Positions 55,321-64,000 of a stretch of 64,000 nt of DNA are shown in pieces. A model generated the notes under the pieces. It made no database searches and was not told the DNA's origin. It saw only the letters and a program-made list of their open reading frames with translations. The first letter of the stretch is position 1; the number at the start of each line of letters is the position of its first letter. Position numbers and translations under genes: made by a program. The stretch is taken from the NCBI RefSeq assembly GCF_024166365.1, contig NC_064820.1, positions 148,448,001-148,512,000 of the forward strand. Direction: 5' to 3'. Source of the DNA: Elephas maximus indicus. Taxonomy: Eukaryota; Chordata; Mammalia; Proboscidea; Elephantidae.

Positions 55321-56569
55321 ACCTTCAAGGAATGTTTGAAACTTGCTGATCTGCTTTTACCCCAGAAGCAAAGACATAGAGGAGTGGAGGGCCTCATGCG
55401 TAGGCTCAGGAGTCCCAACACCTATGCTAAGTTCTTTGCTGTAGACTGCCTACTTCAGAGAATCTTGTCTTAGTCTCTGATGAAGAGGAAATCTGGTCCC
55501 AAAAAACGCTCTGCAGTCCTAAGGTTGGAAGAGTCTCTGTGATAAGGCTCCTCCATTCCTCTGGGCTACTCTGCCTCCTTCACAACCTGGGTGCCTCACC
55601 CCTGAACAGGGAGGAAATAGGGGAAGGTGTGTGTGTGTGTGTGTGTATGTGGGTGGGTGGGTGGAGATGGGGAGGGGGACTCCGCCAGCCTGCACATACA
55701 GGAAGGAGAGCCTGCAGAGTCTGGGACATTTGGAGGCAAATTAATTGGTGAGCTTTCTTGACAGTGTTTGGCTGCTGCCCTTCCTTACCCACCCCTACAT
55801 TGCCCTTCAGAGGTGACTGACTTGGCAGGCCACGACCTTAGCGATAGTGGGTCCAAGGCCAGGCTGGAAGCCTCTGAAGACTGGAGGGAGGGTGGGAGGC
55901 AGCCAGGGGAGTAGCCAGACCTAAGAAGGACCCCAAAGCTAGATGTGCATCTTCAGCCAACTTAGTAGCTGTCACTGCTGTTTCGTACACATTGTGTGCC
56001 AGACACTGAGTGAAGAGCTGTTCACGCGTCATCTCTTTAATAGCCACCACGACAGTGTGAGGCAGGCATGATGGTTATCCCTGTTCATTTATCCAGCAGA
56101 TATAGTTATGCACCTACTGCGTGCCAGGTACAGGGCCAGGTGCTGGGACCACAGTGGTGAGTAAAGACTCAGCCCTGCCCTTCTTCCAGTGCTCCATCCA
56201 GCAGATGGACAGACAGGAGCTAGGTCACTGCACATGGAGGGACAGAGAGGGAGTGGAACAGGTGCTCAGCAGGCTGGGGTCAGGAAAAGTTGGGGGCAGG
56301 CTAGAGTTGGAGGGGAGCAGGGCAGCAGACCCTGAGCACTGAGGGTCACCCAGGCTGCCTTACCTGGGCTGTGATGCCTGCGGCATGTCCCACCCTGGCT
56401 AGGACTCTCCATGTGTGCCCATCTGAGAAGTCTGGATCCTTCTAAGACCTTTCCTCTTTGATAAGTTCTCTGAACAGTGAAACGTGGGGACTAGTGTGCC
56501 CTCCTTGCCCCGCTCCCCGACCCCCTCACCACCATGGGAGACACTGACAGTGTCTCAAGAGGGACATGA
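55321..56569. other. Intron 4 unique DNA
   Basis: Contains a GT/GGGT simple repeat (55627-55665) and a weak MIR on the minus strand (55960-56130). No exon recognised. Confidence 0.5.
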
Positions 56570-56735
56570 CTTCCTGACCCTGCTCCTGTATTGTATTGAC
56601 ACGATAGCAGAAACAACTGACTGAAACATACCAACCATCACGAAGATTACACAGGTCTCGGCAACGTTTCGTTCTGTTACACATAAGATCACCATGAGTT
56701 GAACCGACTCAAGAGCAACTAACAACTCCTGTATT
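56570..56735 (+). mobile_element. RTE-clade LINE 3' tail fragment
   Basis: GCAACGTTTCGTTCTGTTAC, AGATCACCATGAGTTG and the AACTAACAACT end are the RTE tail. The upstream part is strongly decayed. Confidence 0.65.
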
Positions 56736-57084
56736 AGAACCTGCCCATTGCAGGTTGTCAACTCATCCTTGGTGCCAGGAGAAAAACGGTTCTCTTCAAT
56801 AAACCCTTTGAGGCAGCAAGAGAAAAAGAACATGTGTTTGCTCTGTCCTTCCCCAGTGTACCAGGGAACTGGCCTTTGGAAAGCACAGAGAAGGTTCTTA
56901 GTGAAAGGCAAATATTTCTCAGTGCTGCAAAGCTCAAAGTCATTAGCGCCTGGTCCCAGAGGCTTAGCTACGGGAACAAAGACAAAAACGGTGTACCTGA
57001 GTGAGGGAGAAGCGTGGGAACCTAGACTGGAGGATCCACACGCTTTGGTGATTGAGGTCAAGCCAGTAACAGTCACACAATGAG

Positions 57085-57235
57085 GGCTGAGTAGCAGTAT
57101 TTATTTGGCCATTATTATATGCCAGGCACTATGCTAAGAGCTATGCATGTGTTAATCTTCCTAACACCCTAAATGGGAGCCTGAGGTCACTGCCCTAGTG
57201 CCCTGTGGACTGAGACTCAGGCCCAGATAGTGTGA
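57085..57235 (-). mobile_element. MIR, minus strand
   Basis: TTATTATATGCCAGGCACTA and GCTAAGAGCTATGCATGTGT preserved. Confidence 0.75.
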
Positions 57236-58440
57236 CTTACAGCCCACTGATTTTGCTTCTGCCCCAGAATTTTGCAGAAGTTGAGGCTGAGACAACTTTG
57301 GTTAATGTTGGACCACCTAGCCCTTTGCGCAAAATTACCATGCATGGAAGTGGTTTCTTCTTGGTGTTTTTTAAGGAGCAGGGGAGGAGGGTATTCTGGG
57401 AGCAAGTCTCCAAAATGTTGTTCAAGTAATGGATGTGGCTCTTGGGTTCCAAGGTCTGAAATCTGTGGCTTTGGGCTGCCCCTCCCTGCATGGTCCACCC
57501 TTCTCACCTCCCACCCCAGCTGCTTGGGGGAAGGTCTTTGGTGACTACAGGCAGGATGAACTACTGGGGAAGGGGCGGAGGGGGTGGGGGTGGGGGTGGG
57601 GAAGGGCAGGCAAAGGGTCACCAGGCAATACTTTCTGCCGGGGAGCTCTCCAGAAAATGAGGAGGAACATGATTTGGCTTTTACTTGTTCCTCAGGAACC
57701 CTCTAGACCAGAGGTAGAAAACGCAAATGCTCACTTAGACCAGGGAGGTAACACAACGGAGCAGAGGTACCTAGAAATTGTACCCTTTCCCATTGCTGCT
57801 CTTGAAACCCACAGCTCTCCAAACCTGTTTTGTTTTTCTTCTTTTGACTGAAACATGGACATATTTCACTTTCTGCATAATCCTGATATCAGAAAAGCTG
57901 TAGTATTCGTGCAACGTGTCACCTTTGGTGTCTGAGAGGCAAGAGGGAGTGGAGACTGCAGCTATCTGTGCCTTGTCCAAGAAGGTGTCTGCAGCCCTGC
58001 TCCAGCTGCCTGTTGCGTTGTGGCCTGATGTGGTCAGAGCTGCTGATTTTCAAGAAAAGGCAGAAAGCTACTTTTCTGTGAGAACTTTCAATTGGAAATT
58101 GTCAGGTAAATCAATTAAAAACAAACAAACAAAACAGTATGCAGCTCAAAGCTGTGTGGCCTAGACAGAACGTGGTGGGGTTGAGTGCAAACTGTGGTCT
58201 CTGCTCTGGGCCAGGCCCTGAAAAGGCAGCCTCAGGCAGGGCCTGTGGAACTGCTTGCGGCTTGTGGCTTTACCACAGAATTGCCAGTACACTTCCTGGG
58301 TTGTAACCAAGGCAGCAAGGACTGCGCCCACATTCAGAAGCAGGGTGCTGGAGGCCTCCGGCTTCTCTGCTTTGAGGCATATGATGAGCTGAGGTGAGAG
58401 CCCAGCTCCTCTGGTTAAGTTACTTGAAAATGTCCTAGCG
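57236..58440. other. Intron 4 unique DNA
   Basis: GC-moderate. A G-rich run lies at 57565-57605. No exon of SLC25A48 and no repeat recognised. Confidence 0.5.
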
Positions 58441-59420
58441 GTGAGTTCATGACAATTGTGCATTAGTTGTGACTGATGTTTTGTTTTGTTTTTATTATAG
58501 TGATATATGTACAAAAAAATGTTTCACAAATTTCTACATGTACATTTCAGTGACATTGGGTACATTCTTCAAGTTGCGCTACCATTCTTGATGTCTTTTT
58601 CCAGTTTAACCCATCGCCGTTAACATACATTCAACGTATTTTAAGCAAAAGCCCCCGTTTTTCCCCTCCCTCCCACCCCTGGTAACCACTAATTACCTAC
58701 GGTTTCTGTATATTTGTTTATTTCATGTAAGTGATATCATACGGTATTTGTCCTTTGGTGTCTGATTTATCTGTTCAGCATCATGTCCCCTCGGTTCATC
58801 CATGTTGTGACTTGCATCAAGACTTCATTCCTCTTTACGGCTGAGTATGTGCAGCGAAACCTGGGAGAGCCGGAACTTGTTTTTCCAGGTCTCACAAGTT
58901 TTCTGCCTTTGACAACGTGCAGTCTTACCACTTTTTTTATTGCTCTCTACTCAATGGAAAATATTTGAGTTTTCTTTCTCTGATGGGTTTCTGCCTTACA
59001 CAGGTTCCAGCTTTCACAGGTTTTACTGTACTGGCAAAAGCGTGTATCAAGGCGTCATTTCTCCTGCTGTTTGAGTACTAGTCCATTGTATGTATATATG
59101 AGTACTAGTCCATTGTATGTATATGCGGATGGACATTTCAGTTGTTTCCACCTTTTGGCTATTGTGAACAGTGCTGCAATGAACACTGGTATGGGTATGC
59201 CTGTTCGCATCGCTGCGTTCAGGTCTTTTTGGAGTGGGATTGCTGGGTCATAAGCTAGTTCGGTTTTTTGAGGAACCACCAAACTTTTCCACAGTGGCTG
59301 TACCAACTTAAATTTTAGCAGCAATTGATGACGGCTCCTGCTATCTGTGATTTTTAAACATTGGGTTTTCATGAAAAAAAAATTGTTTTTAAAATGTACA
59401 AGATATAGGACATTGAAAGT
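58441..59420 (-). mobile_element. L1M, minus strand, with an inserted short element
   Basis: Left part: TGGTAACCACTAATTACCTA and the ATTTGTCCTTTGGTGTCTG region. Right part: GCTATTGTGAACAGTGCTGC and AGTGGGATTGCTGGGTCATA. An unrelated segment at about 58848-59045 splits it, and a 27-bp tandem duplication lies at 59073-59126. Confidence 0.72.
58848..59045. mobile_element. Short element with inverted ends in L1M
   Basis: About 200 bases with no L1 content. Ends 58856-58879 and 59001-59024 are inverted copies (19 of 24 match). Flanking 32-base direct repeats at 58816-58847 and 59046-59077 are imperfect. It could be a non-autonomous DNA transposon, although such a long target duplication would be unusual. 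I cannot name the family. Confidence 0.45.
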
Positions 59421-59667
59421 AGAGGGAGAAAATGCTTGTCGTCCCAAACACAGCTGCTGTTAACACATTGGTGGGTTTCCTTTTTCCACCCTATGTATGT
59501 AGATTAAAGATTTTAAGAGCTTGTATTCACGTTATATAGATAAATGAATATCCTGTTTTTAACTTAATGCTATAAAAGGAACATTTTTCATATTATTAAA
59601 ATGGCACATAAAATTATTTAAAATAGAAGTATAATATTTAAAATAGATGTGAAATGGTCCATCAAAT

Positions 59668-59692
59668 ACACACACACACACACACACACACA
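59668..59692. repeat. (CA)n microsatellite
   Basis: Twelve uninterrupted CA units. Confidence 0.95.
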
Positions 59693-59734
59693 TACATGCA
59701 TATCGAGACAGCCAATGTCATGTCGTTGAGAATT

Positions 59735-59850
59735 CAGTTTCTGGGGTTAGAATACCTGCTTCAGTTTTACGTCCACCACAGCTGAGCAACTTGCGATGAC
59801 TCACCTCGCACCAGCAAGCTTCCGTTCACTCATCTGGAAATCAGGCATAG
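59735..59850 (+). mobile_element. MIR fragment
   Basis: Weak MIR resemblance (TTAGAATACCTGCTTCAGTT, GAGCAACTTGC, CTCATCTGGAAATC). Confidence 0.5.
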
Positions 59851-59934
59851 CAATAGTAGCTATTTCGTGGCTAGGATGGAGTGGGGTGCTGTACTGTATT
59901 CACTCTTTGTGTTTTGTTCTCTTGTAATTTGTTT

Positions 59935-60220
59935 TTCATACGCTTTATTTTTTACAGCAGTTTTGGTTTATAGGAAAATTGTGCAGAAAGTGCAAGGGGT
60001 TCTCGTATATCCCCTCTCCCCCTGCGGTTACTCTCATTAACATCTTGCATTTGTGTGATACATAAAGTTCTAAGCACAAAGCCTGGCACATTGAAAACTT
60101 TAAAAAAATATTAAACTTATTATTTAACAAATTTCCTGCTGGTGAACACTTAGTTTGTTTATAGTTTTCCCTTTCTTAAAATAATGATATAATCAGCAAC
60201 TTTGTCCATAAAATGCTGCT
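59935..60220 (-). mobile_element. L1M 3'UTR fragment
   Basis: TTTTACAGCAGTTTTGGTTT and AAAATTGTGCAGAAAGTGCA are landmarks of the L1M 3' region. The same landmarks recur at 61345-61640. Confidence 0.6.
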
Positions 60221-60284
60221 TTCTTTTAGGGTTATTTCCCCAACCGTGTGGGCACTTTGAGTCACAAGTGGCCAAAGGGTATGA

Positions 60285-60708
60285 CTGTTGTATTGATTTT
60301 CTGTGGCTGCTGTTGGTGGCTTAAAACAACAGAAATGTATTCTCTCACCATTCTGGAGGCTAGAAGTTCAAATTCAGGGTGCCAGCAGGGCCATGCTCTC
60401 CGAAGGCTCCGGGGAAGATCCTTCCTTGTTTCTTCCAGCTCTGGTAGCCCCCGGTGTTCCTTGGTTCATAGAGGCCTAACTCCAATTTCTTCCATCTTCA
60501 CAGGGCCATATTCCCTCTGCATCTGTCTGTCTGTCTATCTCTTCTTTTCTTATATGGACATCAGTACCATTGGATTAGGGCCCACCCTACTCCAATATGA
60601 CCTAATGTTAATTTAAGGTGCTATTTCCAAATAAGGTTACATTCACAGGTACCAGGGGCTAGGACTTGGACATATCTTTTTGAGAGGCACAAATCAACCC
60701 ATAAAATC
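60285..60708 (-). mobile_element. MaLR-type solo LTR, minus strand
   Basis: Left end CTGTGGCTGCTGTTGGTGGC; interior GAGGCTAGAAGTTCAAATTC and TTAGGGCCCACCCTACTCCA; right end GGCACAAATCAACCCATAA. The landmarks are in order for a complete LTR. Confidence 0.85.
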
Positions 60709-61340
60709 CATTTTTAAGATTTTCAACATATATTGTAACGTTATTATCTAAAAGGGCTTTACCAAATTGCACCAGTGCTCACGGAAGTTACAGGGAATTT
60801 CCATTTGACACTGATCACCATTGCATATTAAATGCCAGTCATGCCCCTTGTAAACGCTTCCAACTTAACAGGCTTTCCTCTGGGGCCTCTGCCACTTGGC
60901 AAGTGAGGGAACACTGGCCAGGTTTCAGTCAGATGTGCCCTTCTTATTAAGGCACCTGGGAAGGTACTCTCCCTTTTTAAATTATGATCGCACTTTGCGT
61001 AGGCATGAGTCACATTCGGCACCCTGCTGGGCCAGACCTGGACGTTGGGGTTGTGGTCCCGTGAGGCTTGCCTGGGCCGAGACACATCCTGGAGGCCAAT
61101 GGCCAATGACACTCCTCCCTCTCTGGGAGCTTTCAGGCCTCTGTTTTCATTACAAGCCTAATTAATGTGCAGATCACAAAGCCCCAGCACAACAGGAGGG
61201 CAGAGTTTGGGGACTCAGAGGAGGACTCAGCGTTAACTCTGTGCTGACCATCCAAGTAGCCTCACCAGCCCCAGCCGGAGGCCAAGGGCTGACTATCATC
61301 CCTGTGTGAACTCACTCTGTGTGGTTTGTTTTCTTGTATT
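60709..61340. other. Intron 4 unique DNA
   Basis: No exon or repeat recognised. Confidence 0.5.
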
Positions 61341-61900
61341 GGTTTTTAATAATTTTTTTTTGATAGAAGTTTTAGGTTTATAGAAAAATTGTGCAGAAAG
61401 TACAAAGAGTTCTCATACACCCCTCCTCCCCCCACCCCCCCGCAATGTCTCCCATTAACATCTTGTATTTATGTGGTGCATTTGTTGCAACTGATGAGCT
61501 CATACTGATATATCATTATTAGCTAAAGTCCATAGTTTACATTAACATTAGGGTGCCCTCTTTGTGTCACATAGCATACTGTCATGTAGCCACCATTACA
61601 GTATCGTACAGAAGAGTTTCACTTAAAATACTCATTATCTTTTTATTGTCCATGGAATCGGTATTAGTAATTTGTGCCTTCTCTCTTTTTCTCTTGGTTA
61701 GCTTGGCTGGAGGTTTAGCACTTGTATTCATCTCTTCAACGAACCAGCTTTTGGTTTCATTGATTTTTTTTTTTTCCATTTATTTTCTATTTTCAGTTTC
61801 ATTGATTTCTGCTCTAGTTTTTATTATTTCTTGTCTTTTGATTACTTTGAATTTTACTTGGTCTTCTTTTTCAAGTTTCCTAAGGTGGAAGCTGGTGGGA
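61341..61900 (-). mobile_element. L1M 3'UTR and ORF2 fragments
   Basis: 3' region at 61345-61640, then an ORF2 fragment at 61650-61900 (minus strand reads ETKSWFVEEMNTSAKPPAKL, L1-like). Both are decayed. Confidence 0.6.
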
Positions 61901-62494
61901 ATACTAGAGGCAGGTAGGTAGTTTTGGAGGCTAAGAAGCCCTGACTCAGAGCAGTGGGCTTGGGAGCAGAGAGAAGTGACAGATTTTAAGAGGCATCGGT
62001 AATATAGAACCATTCAAGAGGCATTGATGATATAGAACCACCAGGCTGAGCATGAGAAGCAAGCAGGACAGAGTAAAGTGTCAAAAATGACACAAGGTTT
62101 CAAAGTTGGATAACTGTGAGGGAGGTGGGATCTCTCACTTAGAGAATTAAATGGCAAACGTGTAAGACTAGCTTGGCATGGAGCAGGTGATCAGTAAGTA
62201 CTTATTGTCACTGCTGCCGCTACTGCTTTGGAGCCTGGGTGGGAGGGCAGACTTGAGTGAGAACAAGTGAGTTTGGCTTGGTTCATGTTGTGTGAGGTGC
62301 CTGTGGGACTGGAGCCGGAAGTGTCAGAGCTGGAGGTATAAACATGGGTGTGATAGACATAGAAGTGATGGTGAGAGCTGTGACATTATATGTGAATGCT
62401 GAGGAGTGCCACAAAAAAGGAGAGGGTAGACAGCAATGAGGAGACCCAGCAAAGGAGTTTGGGAAGGAGCAGAGTTTTATCATGACTCAGATAG
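61901..62494. other. Intron 4 unique DNA
   Basis: Contains an imperfect 29-bp tandem duplication at about 61988-62043. Otherwise nothing recognised. Confidence 0.5.
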
Positions 62495-62680
62495 CTGTAG
62501 CTGACAATGATTGAGCACTGTGCCATATGCACTCTGCTAATACATATTCCATTATTTAATCATCACAGCAACCCTATGAAATAGGTGCTATTATTAGCTA
62601 CATTGTACAAGTGGGGAAACTGAGGCTTGGCTTATGCAACTTGCCCATGCTTACACAGCTGTTACACAGTGAGGCAGGGA
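62495..62680 (-). mobile_element. MIR, minus strand
   Basis: CACAGCAACCCTATGAAATA, GGGGAAACTGAGGCTTGGCT and CTTACACAGCTG preserved in order. Confidence 0.88.
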
Positions 62681-63092
62681 ATTACCCCAGGCTGTCCAAC
62701 TTCATTGAAACAGAGTCGTGAGAACTGGTGTCACCATCTAGGATGTAGGAGAGTGAGGAGGGGCGATTTACTGAAGTTGGGGCAAAATTGGGAGAGACTA
62801 AGGAGTGGACAAGGAAAGGCTTTTTTTTCCAAGTTGGGAGAGAAGAAGAAGGAAAGTGAAAATGCAGAGAGATTTTTGAGAGCAAGAGGAAGAAAGTTGA
62901 GACAATTCACATCAGAAAACCTGGCTTCGCCCTGTCCAAGATAATCTTAATAGAATAAAAAGGACAGAAAAGCATAGCCAGGGTTTGAGGAGAAGAAAAA
63001 GGTCCTCATTTTTTGGATACACCAAGAGGGGACAAGCTGGACTGGACTGTGAGCAGCATAAAGGGCCAGCTGTGGGGTGGATCTGGGCAAGT
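62681..63092. other. Intron 4 purine-rich unique DNA
   Basis: A/G-rich, without recognised repeat or exon. Confidence 0.45.
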
Positions 63093-63926
63093 TGTTGTGG
63101 TTAGTTGCCAGGGAGTCAGTTACAACTCATAGCAACCCTATGTAGTACAGAAGGAAATAGTGGTCCTGTGCCATCAATCACCATCATTGCTGTGTTTGAA
63201 CCCATTATTGCAAACACTGTGTCAATTCATCTAGTTGAGGTCGTTATGGATTGAATCGTGTCCCCCAGAAATTTCAGTGTCACCTTGGCTACTCCATGAT
63301 TCCCAGTGTGATTGTCCACCATTTCTTCATCTGATGTGTTGTAAATCCTACCTCTAGGATGTTAATAAGGTGGGATTAGCGGCAGTTATGTTAATAAGGC
63401 AGGACTCAACCTACAAGATTAGATTGTGTCTTAAATCAGTCCTAAGATATAAAAGAAAGAAGCAAGCAGAGAGATGTGGGCAGCTCATACCACCAAGAAA
63501 CAAGTACCAGGAGAATTGTGTCCTTTGGACCCTGGGTCCCTGTACTGAGAAGCTCCTCGACCAAGGAAGATTAATGACAAGGACCTTGCCCCAGAGCCAA
63601 CAGAAAGAGAAAGCCTTCACCTGGAGCTGGCACCCTGAATTCAGACTTCTAGCCTCCTAAACTGTGAGAGAATAAATTTCTCTTTGTAAAAGCCATCCAC
63701 TTGTATTTCTGTTTTAGCAGCAGAAGATAACTAAGACAAGGGTTTTCCTCTTTTTTGCTCACCCTCTACTTTCCAAAGCCTGAGGTCCTTCTCCGGAGAC
63801 TGCTCCCTCCTGATAACATGTCCAAAGTACGTGAGACAAAGTCTCACCATCCTTGTTTCTAAGGAGCATTCTGGCAGTACTTCTTCCAAGACAGATTTGT
63901 TCATTCTTCCGGCAGTCCATGGTATA
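63093..63926 (-). mobile_element. RTE-clade LINE split by an LTR, minus strand
   Basis: 3' tail at 63093-63150 (GTTGTTGTGGTTAGTTGCCA), C-terminal part to 63241, then after the LTR the ORF resumes at 63739 (TTTTCCTCTTTTTTGCTCAC) and runs to about 63926. Confidence 0.88.
63242..63738 (+). mobile_element. MaLR-type solo LTR inserted in an RTE
   Basis: Starts CGTTATGGATTGAATCGTGT (first base mutated from T) and ends GATAACTAAGACA; about 497 bp. The interior matches the LTR at 28244-28759, including AGCAAGCAGAGAG, GCTCCTCGACCA and AGAGCCAACAG-type blocks. Possible 5-bp flanks (GAGGT and AGGGT) are imperfect. Confidence 0.88.
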
Positions 63927-64000
63927 CAGGCAGTCCCCAGGTTACAAACAAATACTGTTGCAAGTCTGTTTTTAAGTGGAATGAGTACTTAAGTCAGAAT
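63927..64000 (+). mobile_element. Start of an unidentified dispersed repeat
   Basis: Begins ACAGGCAGTCCCCAGGTTAC within the RTE text and continues AAGTCTGTTTTTAAGT. It resembles the end of a Tigger-like DNA element, but too little is in the window to say. Confidence 0.35.

Larger units (their letters stand above)
53124..64000 (+). other. SLC25A48: SLC25A48 intron 4, 5' part (gene runs off the window)
   Basis: From the GTAAGA donor after exon 4 to the end of the window I find no segment encoding the third helix pair or third carrier signature of SLC25A48. The interval holds RTE, AfroSINE, L1M, MIR and MaLR copies with unique DNA between them, listed separately. The acceptor of exon 5 must lie beyond 64000 if the gene is intact. 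Confidence 0.75.

Noticed and set aside
56555-57076. 173-codon open frame on the minus strand
   Set aside because: It begins in an RTE tail fragment and crosses unrelated unique DNA without splice signals or a recognisable motif.
1-64000. CRISPR arrays, bacterial operons, prophage or plasmid features
   Set aside because: Splice-bounded exons, SINEs, LINEs and microsatellites show this is mammalian nuclear DNA; no array of repeats with regular unique spacers is present.

Overview
This window is ordinary nuclear DNA of a placental mammal, very probably an afrotherian and most likely of the elephant lineage. The sequence shows tRNA-headed SINEs of the AfroSINE type in both orientations, RTE-clade LINEs whose 3' tail matches the SINE tail, lineage-type L1s, MaLR-type LTRs and old MIR/L1M relics. 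There are no bacterial operons, phage genes or CRISPR arrays. Most short open frames lie in repeats or are chance.

One host gene is clear. Four coding exons of SLC25A48, a mitochondrial carrier, lie on the + strand at 25300-25345, 29051-29094, 38788-38859 and 52865-53123. Their phases match (introns 1/0/0/1) and together they encode the first 140 residues, including the first carrier signature (split across exons 2 and 3) and the second one (exon 4). A CpG-rich promoter/5'UTR region surrounds exon 1. I found no exon 5 in the last 10.9 kb, so the 3' half of the gene lies beyond the window.

Layout: 1-6.5 kb is a nest of L1, RTE and SINE pieces. 6.5-25 kb is the intergenic flank, largely unique, with MIRs, MaLR LTRs, SINEs and two local duplications. 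At 11.27-14.02 kb three open exons with matching phases and a polyadenylation signal suggest a small uncharacterised gene. Intron 1 (25.3-29.05 kb) is repeat-poor. Intron 2 (29.1-38.8 kb) starts with a 35-bp minisatellite and carries an L1 with an 18-bp target duplication and an RTE flanked by long direct repeats. Intron 3 (38.9-52.9 kb) holds a near full-length but dead sense L1 (39.7-47.2 kb) with a 275-bp inverted duplication in ORF1, then about 2 kb of AT-rich unique DNA. Intron 4 (53.1 kb to the end) holds further RTE, SINE, L1M and LTR copies, including an LTR inserted into an RTE.

The strongest leads are the candidate gene at 11-14 kb, the nearly perfect inverted repeat inside the intronic L1, and several nested insertions whose junctions are readable.
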